Source: Clostridia bacterium (lineage in GTDB: Bacteria > Bacillota > Clostridia > Christensenellales > Borkfalkiaceae). From it: 64,000 bases of DNA. This document shows positions 28,044 through 35,627 of this stretch, piece by piece. The notes beneath the pieces are model-generated. The model was not told the DNA's origin and did no database searches. It worked only from the letters and a program-made list of their open reading frames with translations. A program made the translations under genes and the position numbers. The stretch covers positions 1-64,000 of the forward strand of contig JAFVRR010000011.1 in the NCBI GenBank assembly GCA_017504165.1, given 5' to 3'. Position 1 is the stretch's first letter. Each line of letters begins with the position of its first letter.

Positions 28044-28165
28044 ACTCTAATACTATTATACGCCAAATTTCGAAAAAGTCAACACTTTTTGATAAATTCT
28101 CTCACAAAGACAGTCAAGGTAGGACCTTAAACAAAGCAAAACACGATTATACTTCGGCGAAATGA
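28044..28165 (+). pseudogene. Large polyvalent protein fragment 1
   Basis: No start codon. One frame reads EKVN then a stop; the next continues DKFSHKDSQGRTLNKAKHDY up to a TGA. The KFSxKDSQGR..L motif is, from memory, the sequence that precedes ADP-ribosyltransferase-type domains in MuF-associated phage polyvalent proteins, and HDYTSAK resembles the segment just before it. The order is scrambled and interrupted, so this is a remnant. Confidence 0.5.
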
Positions 28166-28175
28166 AGTATGCTAA

Positions 28176-28730
28176 AAAAGGATATGCAAAAAGCAATTTG
28201 CATTTCAATATGAGAACTTTCCACCAGATAATGAAACACATAATACGGCACATCAAGATGCCTTGCATTGGGCAAAATTATCAACAGTTGAAGTCGCAGA
28301 ACAACGATTAATACATTCAAATGGAAATTGTTATATTGTAGAAAAATTTAGTGATTTTACAAACAATTATCAAGTGGTGGAAAAAATTTCTATAAATTCA
28401 TTTGATAAAATTTTAAAGGAGATAAAAGAAAATGGCAGGAGTGGCAGAATCAAGTCCATATCGACAAGCTCTGATTTCATTGATAAACTCAATCAACCAA
28501 GTTATTCCCTTAAAGCCAGAGAATCAAGTTCTGATAGTTTGGAGATTAGATACGGAAGAGAAGATAATCAAGTTCAACGATTGGATAAAAACCAAGTTGA
28601 AAGGGGAGAACGAATTGGTGGCTACGGAACAAGAGATAGTTCGAGCAGCAGTCTTTATAGGGAAAGGGAAAATGTAAAACTTTCTTCAAAAGACAGTCAA
28701 GGTCGAGCTTTAAACAAAGCAAAATGCTAA
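28176..28730 (+). pseudogene. Large polyvalent protein fragment 2 (ART-type body and linker)
   Basis: An open frame without ATG, about 184 codons. It begins KQFAFQYENFPPDNETHNTA, a short domain with HQDALHWAKLSTVEVAEQRL, and passes into a Ser/Arg/Glu-rich linker (GRSGRIKSISTSSDFIDK, then SSSDSLEIRYGRE, SSSSSLYRERENV) ending KLSSKDSQGRALNKAKC. The linker and KDSQGR end are typical of phage MuF/polyvalent proteins as I remember them. No complete catalytic domain is present. A second frame overlaps it (see next entry). Confidence 0.5.
28432..28677 (+). CDS. Small ORF inside the polyvalent remnant (uncertain)
   Basis: An 81-residue frame entirely inside fragment 2, shifted by one base, but with its own ATG and AAGGAGAT 9 nt upstream. 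The protein looks well formed: hydrophobic helix QALISLINSINQVIPL, then PENQVLIVWRLDTEEKIIKF and an amphipathic EQEIVRAAVFIGKGKM end, with none of the low-complexity bias of the other frame. It resembles small phage proteins in composition. I cannot say which frame is, or was, the real one. Confidence 0.35.
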   Translation: MAGVAESSPYRQALISLINSINQVIPLKPENQVLIVWRLDTEEKIIKFNDWIKTKLKGENELVATEQEIVRAAVFIGKGKM

Positions 28731-28813
28731 AATTAGTCACACGCGCTATTCAAGAAAATTACGATGGCGTAATTATTAAGAATATAGACGACTCTTATTA
28801 TATTTGGCGGTAG
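28724..28813 (+). pseudogene. ART-type domain C-terminal fragment
   Basis: A 29-codon piece: RAIQENYDGVIIKNIDDSYY then a stop. YDGVI.xNxxD..YI is the usual C-terminal strand of ART-type polyvalent domains (followed in intact proteins by a vF..QIK end). The frame then jumps to the next fragment at about 28790. Confidence 0.45.
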
Positions 28814-29102
28814 CTCTTTCAAAAATAAATAAGACAGGCGTCATGGACGATACCATAGTCGAAAAAAATCGACTATCGACACGTCTGTTACCTGTCTACG
28901 AACTTAGTATACCACGTCTAATAGAAAAATCAACCCTTCTGATAAAAATTTTTTCAAATACATTCCTGACGATTTTCTTACTATTTCACAAAGGGAACTT
29001 AAATATCAAGGTATTGCTGAAACAATAAAATATACTAACGATAAGAATGATGAAAAGTATAGAGAGTATATTTCAAAACACGATTATGCTTCGGCGAAAT
29101 GA
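28794..29102 (+). pseudogene. Polyvalent protein fragment 3 (frameshifted)
   Basis: Frame one reads LYLAVALSKINKTGVMDDT up to LSIPRLIEK; near 28925 it shifts and continues KINPSDKNFFKYIPDDFL, ISQRELKYQGIAETIKYT, EYISKHDYASAK and a TGA. The run LYVAIAL..IKK, KINPxDxxFxKYIPDDFL and AETIKYTNDKNDE is a recurring module of phage polyvalent proteins (from memory). A frameshift and no start make this a pseudogene. Confidence 0.55.
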
Positions 29103-29365
29103 ATGGTAGAATAACTGCTGTTACTATTTTAAATAAAGAAAAAAAGAGTGATTTTCTTGCTGACTTATCAAAAGCTCGTAAGGAACACGCCCAAAGCGTA
29201 AACCACTCTTCTACTAATAGTATACTCAATACTGAAGAAAAAGTCAACAAACTTTATGTTGCTATAGCATTAGAAAGCATAAAAAAAGACGAGTTCTCTC
29301 GGCAAGAGGTCGCCAAAGGCGTTGCCCAACAATACCGTCCCTCGTCTACTATTATTATATATTAA
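29099..29365 (+). pseudogene. Polyvalent protein fragment 4
   Basis: An 88-codon frame starting at an ATG without Shine-Dalgarno: ITAVTILNKEKKSDFLADLS, then the repeated junction STNSILNTEEKVN (residues about 43-55), then LYVAIALESIKKDEF which is a second copy of the module in fragment 3, cut off after QQYRPSST. The piece after the junction differs from the ones at 29492 and 29862. Confidence 0.5.
29205..29247 (+). repeat. Junction repeat, copy 1 (others at 29492-29530 and 29862-29912)
   Basis: TTCTAC(T/C)AATAG(T/A)ATACTCAATACTGAAGAAAAAGTCAACAA occurs three times about 287 and 370 nt apart, each time followed by a different coding piece. Copies 2 and 3 share a further 40 nt (AATTCAAAAAATTCTT..GACACCAATAAATACTC). 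The repeat encodes STNSILNTEEKVN. Not CRISPR: spacing is irregular and it is coding. Confidence 0.7.
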
Positions 29366-29381
29366 AATATAAAAATGTCAA

Positions 29382-29852
29382 TAATTTTATGCTAAAAATG
29401 GCGTTTCGGTAAAATATGAAAAATCGGACTTATTGCAAGTTAATCGCCAACTGCATGAGTGGTTGGAAATTGTTAACAATAAATCCGATTCTACCAATAG
29501 TATACTCAATACTGAAGAAAAAGTCAACAATAATTCAAAAAATTCTTTAGACACCAATAAATACTCTAAAAAGCCAATAACTTTAACCGACGGACAAGTT
29601 AAAAAGAAACTTGCTAACTACACAAATCTAAAAGTTTATTCTCATACCGCAAACAATGTAAAACACAATAAATTTAATTTATTTAGGTGTTATGAGATTC
29701 GTGTGTCTTTTAATAATGAAGAATACGGCATAATATTAAATGTTGGACATTCTAAATTTGAAGATAAATATCACATTTATGATATAACAAAAAAAGAAGA
29801 ATTGCCAACGAGTCATCTACTCGTTTGGCGCGCTCCGAAGATTACGCGCTGA
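29382..29852 (+). pseudogene. Polyvalent protein fragment 5 (LPD-like domain)
   Basis: A start-less frame. It reads FYAKNGVSVKYEKSDLLQVN and RQLHEWLEIVNN, the junction STNSILNTEEKVNNNSKNSL, then a compact alpha/beta domain: LTDGQVKKKLANYTNLKVYS and EYGIILNVGHSKFEDKYHIY, like large polyvalent protein-associated domains. It ends in KITR at a TGA. The domain body from about 29570 is uninterrupted and could fold if expressed, but no ribosome site is seen. Confidence 0.5.
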
Positions 29853-30325
29853 AAAACAATTCTTCTACTAATAGAATACTCAATACTGAAGAAAAAGTCA
29901 ACAATAATTTAAAAAATTCTTCAGACACCAATAAATACTCTAAAAATTCAACAACTATAGAAAGACACTATAATAGGTATTTATATGATAGAAATACTGT
30001 GTATTTTGACAACTTGATTGGTGGATTTATTGATGGAAATGATTTTATTCCAATTAGATTTGGATTAAAGCATAGTAGAAATGGCAAAGCAACTTTATAT
30101 GTAATAGTTGACCAAAATACTATTGAATTAAATAATTTTGAAGACATAAAAAAGACTAAGGTCATTGCCTCAAAAGGTTTGGATAAATCCAACGCTCCTG
30201 ACGCTCGCTTAGTCAATATAAAATTATCACAAATTTTTAAATTTGTCAACAATAAAGATATTCTTCGTTATATTCCGGATGATTTTTTAGTTAAAGAACA
30301 AAAAGTCGCAATAAAAACCACTTAA
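29825..30325 (+). pseudogene. Polyvalent protein fragment 6
   Basis: A 166-codon frame from a TTG that lacks a ribosome site. After RSEDYALKNN comes the same junction (STNRILNTEEKVNNNLKNSS) as in fragment 5, about 85% alike in DNA, then a different domain: YFDNLIGGFIDGNDFIPIRF and NGKATLYVIVDQNTIELNNF, LVNIKLSQIFKFVNN, DILRYIPDDFLVKEQKVAIKT. The last motif equals the DKNFFKYIPDDFL module of fragment 3. It ends early where intact proteins would continue. Confidence 0.5.
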
Positions 30326-30447
30326 AAATAACTTCATATGCAACTAAAACAACTATTTGACACTTTTTAAAAAAATTTTAAAAATTTTCTCCCAAAACCC
30401 TTTAACAATAATTCTTAAAAAAATTTAAAAAATTTTACAAAAAACCC

Positions 30448-30476
30448 TTGACAACCACCCCTTTACCATATATAAT
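30448..30476 (+). promoter_or_regulatory. Promoter of the Fur-family regulator gene
   Basis: TTGACA (30448-30453), 17-nt spacer, TATAAT (30471-30476): a perfect consensus. The rest of the 290-nt gap is very AT-rich with no ORF. Confidence 0.88.
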
Positions 30477-30489
30477 GTAAATATAAGAA

Positions 30490-30504
30490 TGATAATCATT
30501 ATCA
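30490..30504 (+). promoter_or_regulatory. Fur/PerR-type operator (7-1-7 inverted repeat)
   Basis: TGATAATCATTATCA, identical to the Fur-box consensus TGATAATNATTATCA of Bacillus and one base per half from the PerR box TTATAATNATTATAA. It starts 14 nt after the -10, so a bound repressor would block transcription start. Autoregulation of the gene downstream is expected. Confidence 0.85.
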
Positions 30505-30615
30505 ATTCTTAATCAATTGATAAAAACATTTAATATAATTTAAACAGTTTTTAAATGTTAATCAATACTTAAAAATAATTTAAAACAATTTTTTAAAAAT
30601 TATGGGGAGGGGGAA

Positions 30616-30987
30616 ATGAGTAAGCAAAAAGAAGTCGTTTACACGGTAGTTAACTCTAGTTGTGACCATCCTACGGCTGAACTCGTTGCGTTTAGGGCAA
30701 AACAACTTATGCCGTCGATAAATCTTGCAACCGTTTACCGCAATTTAACCGCCCTTGAAAATGAGAATAGAATTATTCGCATTCACTCTGATAAAGGTGA
30801 TAGGTTTGATAAAACGCTTTGCCATCACGCTCACTTCAAGTGTGACAAGTGCGGTGAATTTTTCGACCTTTTAGGCATAGATTTACAAAAAACTCTTGAC
30901 AATTTTAAAAATGAGATACATACTATAAGTAGCGTAGATTTCGTAGTCACGGGAACGTGTAAAAACTGTAAAGATAAAACTTATTAG
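30616..30987 (+). CDS. Fur-family transcriptional regulator (PerR-like)
   Basis: A 123-residue metalloregulator. Winged helix with PTAELVAFRAKQLMPSINLATVYRNLTALE (recognition helix ATVYRNL), metal site HHAHFKCDKCGEFFDL, and paired CxxC motifs (CDKC, CKNC) for structural zinc. It lacks the long His-rich tail of many Fur proteins and is followed 48 nt later by rubrerythrin, the classic peroxide-regulon partner, so PerR is likely. The operator sequence is nearer the Fur consensus, so iron control remains possible. Ribosome site GGGGAGGGGG. Confidence 0.88.
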   Translation: MSKQKEVVYTVVNSSCDHPTAELVAFRAKQLMPSINLATVYRNLTALENENRIIRIHSDKGDRFDKTLCHHAHFKCDKCGEFFDLLGIDLQKTLDNFKNEIHTISSVDFVVTGTCKNCKDKTY

Positions 30988-31035
30988 CATAATTGCTAAA
31001 TAAATAAATTTAAAAATATATTAAGGAGATTATAT

Positions 31036-31569
31036 ATGGAACTTAAAGGTACTAAAACTGAACAAAACTTAAGAGAAGCATTTGCAGGTGAAAGCCAAGC
31101 GCGCAACAAATACACTTATTTTGCTAGCGTTGCTAAAAAAGCAGGTTATGAACAAATTGCTGAAATCTTTTTAAAGACTGCTGATAACGAAAAAGAACAC
31201 GCAAAATTATGGTTCAAACACTTAGGTGAACTTGGCGATACTGCCGCTAACTTAAAGGCTGCAGCAGAAGGCGAAAACTACGAGTGGACTGATATGTACG
31301 ACCGTATGGCTAAAGAAGCAGACGAAGAAGGCTTTACTCAAATTGCCGCTCAATTCAGAGCAGTTGCAAAAGTAGAAAAGACACACGAAGAAAGATATCA
31401 AGCACTTCTTAAAAACGTTTTAGAAGAAAAAGTTTTTGAAAAAACTGACGTTGTAGTTTGGGAATGCAGAAACTGTGGTCACTTACACATTGGTGTTAAA
31501 GCACCTAAAGTTTGCCCTGTATGCGCTCACCCAGAAGCTTATTTTGAAGTAAGAAAAGAAAATTACTAA
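31036..31569 (+). CDS. rbr: Rubrerythrin
   Basis: A 177-residue peroxide-reducing non-haem iron protein of anaerobes. N-terminal ferritin-like four-helix bundle with the di-iron ligands ([38 protein letters not shown]) and a C-terminal rubredoxin domain with two Cys pairs (ECRNCGH and VCPVCAHP). AAGGAG precedes the ATG. Co-transcribed with, and probably repressed by, the regulator upstream. Ends at a terminator at 31579-31615. Confidence 0.96.
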   Translation: MELKGTKTEQNLREAFAGESQARNKYTYFASVAKKAGYEQIAEIFLKTADNEKEHAKLWFKHLGELGDTAANLKAAAEGENYEWTDMYDRMAKEADEEGFTQIAAQFRAVAKVEKTHEERYQALLKNVLEEKVFEKTDVVVWECRNCGHLHIGVKAPKVCPVCAHPEAYFEVRKENY

Positions 31570-31578
31570 GATAACTAA

Positions 31579-31615
31579 ACGGTCTGTCGCATAGCGATAG
31601 GCCGTAATTTTTTTA
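31579..31615 (+). terminator. Terminator after rubrerythrin
   Basis: ACGGTCTGTCGC / GCGATAGGCCGT (pairs throughout with two G-U) then AATTTTTTT. Confidence 0.85.
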
Positions 31616-31617
31616 TT

Positions 31618-31785
31618 ATGATTAAAGACGTAAATATTTTACTTAGCGTAGTTAATACGAAACTGCGTGACGAGTACTTTTCATTAGAAAATTTTTTAGA
31701 TAATTACGACGAGGCGGAAGAAGTTATTAAGTTTTTATCCGAAAACGGATACTTCTACAATAAAGAGTCGAATTCTTTTAAATAA
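31618..31785 (+). CDS. DUF4250 mini-protein
   Basis: A 55-residue acidic protein: MIKDVNILLSVVNTKLRDEY, then SLENFLDNYD, AEEVIKFLSENGYFYN and KESNSFK. It matches what I remember of the DUF4250 family (NILLSxVNTKLRDxYxSL..LC..Y....xL...L...GYxYD...N.F), of unknown function and common in Firmicutes. The ATG lies 3 nt behind the terminator T tract, with no Shine-Dalgarno, so translation may need read-through RNA or a nearby unseen promoter. Confidence 0.8.
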   Translation: MIKDVNILLSVVNTKLRDEYFSLENFLDNYDEAEEVIKFLSENGYFYNKESNSFK

Positions 31786-31871
31786 TTTCGCAAAATTTCA
31801 GTATTTATATTGAAAATATAAAATGGGTGTGCTATACTATTTAGAAATGAATTTATACGAGGTATATTAAA

Positions 31872-32987
31872 ATGGATATTAAAAAATATCAAGATCAAGT
31901 TTACCCACTTATAAAAGAACTTTGTAAAATCCCCGCTCCGTCACATTTTGAAGACGAAAGGGCAAAGTTTTGTAAAGAATGGTTTATAAACGCAGGGTTT
32001 ACTAGCGTTTATATTGACGAGGCTAAGAACGTAGTTTGCGAATATAACGCTAAAAACTCTAACGAACTTACCGTTTTCGCCGCTCATACAGACACAGTTT
32101 TCCCTGATACTACTCCATATCCGTTTAAGGAAGAAGGAAATCGCGCGTACTGTATGGGAATATCTGACGATACTGCAAGCGTTGCAGTTATGATGATTTC
32201 GGCAAAATATTTATTAGATAATAATCTTATCCCTGAAAAAGGTATGCTTTTTGTTTGCAACTCTTGCGAAGAGGGGCTTGGCGACTTAAAAGGTACTCGT
32301 AATTTAATGAAAAATTACGCTGGTAGGATTAAAAGATTTATATCCTTTGACAGTTCTATTTCTGCATTTTATACAGAATGTGTTGGCTCGCATAGATATA
32401 ACGTTAAAGTTGAAACTACTGGTGGTCACTCTTTTAGTAACTTTGGTAGGGAAAACGCAATTAGTAACCTTGCCAATATGATTAGCGAAATTTATAAAAT
32501 AGAAGTACCTAAAATTGGCGATAGTCATACTACATATAACGTAGGTATCGTAAACGGCGGAACGAGCGTTAACACTATTGCTCAAAGCGCTGAAATGCTT
32601 TGCGAATACCGTTCCGATAACGTAGAATGTTTGGCTATTATGCAAGAAAAGTTCCAAAATATATTTAAAAACGCCGAAAAAGAAGACGTTAAGATTATAA
32701 TTACCAAAGTTGGCGATAGACCTTGCGCTAAAGGCGTTGATCCTAATAAACTTGACGAACTTCTTACAACTTGTAAAAGCGTTTATGAAAAAATAGCAAA
32801 CGTAAAAATTGCTTACCATTCCGGTTCAACCGATTGCAATATGCCTATGTCGCTTGGAATTCCGTCGGTAGCGGTCGGTGTTCGTACTGGTGGCGGTGTG
32901 CATACTAGGGAAGAATTTTTAGATATCGACAGTTTACCGTTAGGTTATGAATTGTCTATTAACTTAATGCAACAGTTTTTAAAATAA
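31872..32987 (+). CDS. M20 family metallopeptidase
   Basis: A 371-residue zinc aminoacylase/peptidase of the ArgE/DapE/PepT superfamily. Metal ligands appear in FAAHTDTVFPD (H, D), MGISDDTASVAVMM (bridging Asp) and NSCEEGLGD (catalytic Glu-Glu), with the dimerisation lid starting SHRYNVKVETTGGHSFSNFG, and the last His in GGGVHTREE. Likely a cytosolic peptidase; substrate unknown. GAGG lies 10 nt from the ATG. It leads a run of closely spaced genes that continues to 37660. Confidence 0.88.
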   Translation: MDIKKYQDQVYPLIKELCKIPAPSHFEDERAKFCKEWFINAGFTSVYIDEAKNVVCEYNAKNSNELTVFAAHTDTVFPDTTPYPFKEEGNRAYCMGISDDTASVAVMMISAKYLLDNNLIPEKGMLFVCNSCEEGLGDLKGTRNLMKNYAGRIKRFISFDSSISAFYTECVGSHRYNVKVETTGGHSFSNFGRENAISNLANMISEIYKIEVPKIGDSHTTYNVGIVNGGTSVNTIAQSAEMLCEYRSDNVECLAIMQEKFQNIFKNAEKEDVKIIITKVGDRPCAKGVDPNKLDELLTTCKSVYEKIANVKIAYHSGSTDCNMPMSLGIPSVAVGVRTGGGVHTREEFLDIDSLPLGYELSINLMQQFLK

Positions 32988-32998
32988 GGAGATAAAAA

Positions 32999-34285
32999 AT
33001 GAAATTTACAGCGGCAGGGGATGCCATTATTCAAAAGAGAATTCCTGAAAACTACAAAGGTTTTAAGGATATGAAAGAATTTATCGAACAAGGCGACGCA
33101 AGATTTTTCAACCTTGAAACTACACTTAACCGCGAAGGCGAATGTTTTGGCTCTCAATTTAGCGGTGGTACGTATATAAGGGCAAACCCAGAAGTTTTAA
33201 TAGAACTTAAAAAAATGGGCTTTAATATGACAAGTTTTAATAACAACCACGCTTTTGACTTTTCGTTTGAAGGTTTATATAGAACTTTAGATAACTTAAA
33301 CGAAAGCGGTCTTGTGCACGCGGGTGTTGGTATGAATTTAGACGAGGCGGCTGCTCCTAAATTCTTAGATACTGCGGAAGGTAGGGTTGCTTTAATTTCT
33401 ATTAACACTTCCTTTAACCCTGCAATGATGGCGGGTAGACAAATTGGTAGAGTAAAAGGTAGACCTGGTATTTTCGGCGTAAGGCACGATAAAACGGTAG
33501 TCGTTTCCGAAGATACTTTAAAACTTTTAAAAGACGTTGAAGAAAGAACGCAAATCAACGTTTCCGATAACATTATCATTAAAGAAGGTTACGGCAATCC
33601 ACTTCCTGAAGATAAAGTTAAAATTGGCGATTTAATCTTTGAACTTGGCGAAAACGAAGGTATTCAAACCAAAGTTAATAAGCAAGATATGGATTTACTT
33701 TTAAAATCTATTGAAGAGGCAAAATTCTTAGCGGACTACGTTATCGTTTCAATGCACTCGCACCAAATGACGGGCGAATCTAAAGAAATTCCTGCAGATT
33801 TCCATAAGGAAATTGCTAGGGGTTGTATCGATGCGGGCGCTGATGCCGTTATCGGTCACGGTCCACATCTTTTAAGACCTATCGAAGTTTATAAAGATAG
33901 ACCTATTTTCTATTCTCTTGGCGACTTTATTTTACAACTTTACAGTATTGAGTTTGCCCCACACGATTTCTACAATAAAGTAGGCGTATCGTCTGATAAA
34001 ACGGTACACGAACTTTTAAAGACAAGGTCTAAAAACTTTACTATCGGTCTTATGGAAGATAGAAAGATGGTGCAAAGCGTTATTCCTTTCTGGGAAATTG
34101 AAGACGGCAAACTTAAATATTTAAAACTTTTACCTATTGAAGCGCAAACTAAATGCAAAAAATCTGACGAAGGTTTACCACTTATCGCAAATGACGACGA
34201 TATTTATAACAGACTTTCAAAAATGTGCGAACCTTACGGTTTAAAGATGAAAAAGAACGGTAAAATTATTGAATGTAGTTGGTAA
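32999..34285 (+). CDS. CapA/PGA_cap family metallophosphatase-like hydrolase
   Basis: A 428-residue protein of the CapA (poly-gamma-glutamate) family. Its core motifs are intact: AAGDAII (residues 5-11), FFNLETTLN, TSFNNNHAFDFSFEGL, VIGHGPHLLRPIEVY and FYSLGDFILQL. There is no signal peptide or membrane segment, unlike capsule CapA, so it should be cytosolic. An insertion near residues 170-225 (KTVVVSEDTLKLLKDVEERT onward) is atypical. The gene is in an operon with an ATP-grasp ligase and an M20 peptidase, which suggests making and trimming a peptide- or polyglutamate-like product. Confidence 0.82.
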   Translation: MKFTAAGDAIIQKRIPENYKGFKDMKEFIEQGDARFFNLETTLNREGECFGSQFSGGTYIRANPEVLIELKKMGFNMTSFNNNHAFDFSFEGLYRTLDNLNESGLVHAGVGMNLDEAAAPKFLDTAEGRVALISINTSFNPAMMAGRQIGRVKGRPGIFGVRHDKTVVVSEDTLKLLKDVEERTQINVSDNIIIKEGYGNPLPEDKVKIGDLIFELGENEGIQTKVNKQDMDLLLKSIEEAKFLADYVIVSMHSHQMTGESKEIPADFHKEIARGCIDAGADAVIGHGPHLLRPIEVYKDRPIFYSLGDFILQLYSIEFAPHDFYNKVGVSSDKTVHELLKTRSKNFTIGLMEDRKMVQSVIPFWEIEDGKLKYLKLLPIEAQTKCKKSDEGLPLIANDDDIYNRLSKMCEPYGLKMKKNGKIIECSW

Positions 34286-34287
34286 AA

Positions 34288-35166
34288 ATGGCTAAAGGTT
34301 TAATAATTATAAATAAATACAGCACGATGCCGTCAATGCTCAGTCAAGCGTCTAGAATAAAAGAAGAGTTTGACAAACTTGGCGCAGACGTCGAAATAGT
34401 TAAAAACGGATATTTTCCATACTTAAATGACAACTGCGATATAGTTAACGGCTATAAAGGCGTTGATTTTGCGGTGTATTTAGATAAAGACAAATATCAA
34501 GGCGAACTTATCGAAAAATCGGGGATTAGGTGTTTTAATAAGATATCCGCAATCACTAATTGCGACGATAAGATGCTCACTTTTATAAAACTTGCGGGAA
34601 AGGGGATTAAAATTCCTAAAACTATTTCCGCTCCACTTTGCTACGGCGATTACGATATCGACGAAAACTCTTTAATAGAAGTTGGTGAAACCCTTAAATT
34701 CCCGCTCGTTTTAAAACTTTCGTTCAGTTCATTAGGTAAGGGGGTATTTTTAGTAAATAATTATACCGAACTTTACGAACTGACAAAAAAATACAAGCGC
34801 GAGGCTAAAATTTATCAAGAGTATATCTCAACTAGTTACGGCACGGACATTAGGGTAATAACCGTAGGCGGTAAAGTCGTATGCGCGTTTAAGCGTATGT
34901 CAAAGGGCGATTTTCGCTCTAACGCGGCGCTTGGCGGTTATGGTGAAAATATAAATTTACCTAAAGAATATAAAGAATTAGCCGAAAAAATAGCAAAGGA
35001 GTTAGACCTTGACTATATGGGTTGCGATTTATTAATCGGCAATAACGGCGAGCCCGTTTTATGCGAGGTTAACTCTAACGCCTTTTTCCATCTTGCTGAA
35101 GAAGTTACGGGTGTAAACGTTGCAAAATGCTACGTAGAACATATTTTATCTAAAATAAATAAATAG
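34288..35166 (+). CDS. RimK-like ATP-grasp ligase
   Basis: A 292-residue ATP-grasp enzyme. N-terminal pre-ATP domain (GLIIINKYSTMPSMLSQASR), nucleotide part with FPLVLKLSFSSLGKGVFLV and IYQEYISTSYGTDIRVITVG, and metal-binding MGCDLLIGNNGEPVLCEVNS. This matches RimK/LysX-type ligases that add amino acids, often glutamate, to a carboxylate using ATP. ATG 34288 is chosen over TTG 34279, which would overlap the CapA stop; 2 nt separate the genes. Partner CapA and peptidase genes hint at a shared pathway, not proven. Confidence 0.85.
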   Translation: MAKGLIIINKYSTMPSMLSQASRIKEEFDKLGADVEIVKNGYFPYLNDNCDIVNGYKGVDFAVYLDKDKYQGELIEKSGIRCFNKISAITNCDDKMLTFIKLAGKGIKIPKTISAPLCYGDYDIDENSLIEVGETLKFPLVLKLSFSSLGKGVFLVNNYTELYELTKKYKREAKIYQEYISTSYGTDIRVITVGGKVVCAFKRMSKGDFRSNAALGGYGENINLPKEYKELAEKIAKELDLDYMGCDLLIGNNGEPVLCEVNSNAFFHLAEEVTGVNVAKCYVEHILSKINK

Positions 35167-35176
35167 GAGAAATAAA

Positions 35177-35626
35177 ATGATTGTTGATAAAATTTCTAAT
35201 TTAAAAAGATACGATTACGTTCCAAATATTGATAAAGTTATTAAGTTTTTAACTGAAAACGACTATAAAAATATGAAAAACGGCAAATACGATTTAGGCG
35301 ATGAATGCCGTGTTGCAATAAGTGAATACGATACTAAAGAAGTACCGGACGAAGTTTTACTTGAGGCGCATAGAGATTATATCGATTTACAAATGGTAGC
35401 GTCGGGTGAAGAGGCAATGTTCACTCAATCTATTGACGATGGGGAAGAGAAAATTCCTTATAACGACGTTAAAGACGTAGAGTTCTTCACTTCTTCTTGG
35501 TATAACACTATTTGTTTATACGACGGCAACTTTGCTTTGCTTTTCCCAAACGATTTACACAACGGTTCTTTTGAAATTGAAAAGAGTGAAAAAGTTAAAA
35601 AATTAGTGTTCAAACTTAAAATTTAA
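35177..35626 (+). CDS. YhcH/YjgK/YiaL family protein
   Basis: A 149-residue cupin-like protein of the DUF386 family (NanQ, EbgC). Motifs GKYDLGDECRVAISEYDTKE, EAHRDYIDLQMVASGEE and LFPNDLHNGSFEI contain the metal-ligand His/Glu pattern. Some members act as anomerases for sialic acid or other sugars; the substrate here is unknown and no sialic-acid genes are near. Good ribosome site (GGAGAAA) and 10-nt spacing to the ligase. Confidence 0.85.
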   Translation: MIVDKISNLKRYDYVPNIDKVIKFLTENDYKNMKNGKYDLGDECRVAISEYDTKEVPDEVLLEAHRDYIDLQMVASGEEAMFTQSIDDGEEKIPYNDVKDVEFFTSSWYNTICLYDGNFALLFPNDLHNGSFEIEKSEKVKKLVFKLKI

Positions 35627-35627
35627 T

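Noticed and set aside
28831..28895. Inverted repeat AGACAGG/CCTGTCT with inner ATAGTCGA/TCGACTAT as a regulatory hairpin or att site
   Set aside because: It falls in the coding sequence of a polyvalent fragment (GVMDDTIVEKNRLSTRLLPV), so chance pairing in coding DNA is the simpler view.
29205..29912. Three spaced repeats as a CRISPR array
   Set aside because: Repeats are coding, spacing is unequal (about 290 and 370 nt), and no cas genes are nearby.
32304..32819. A 171-residue minus-strand frame
   Set aside because: Antisense to the M20 peptidase; Phe/Asn-biased and without recognisable features.
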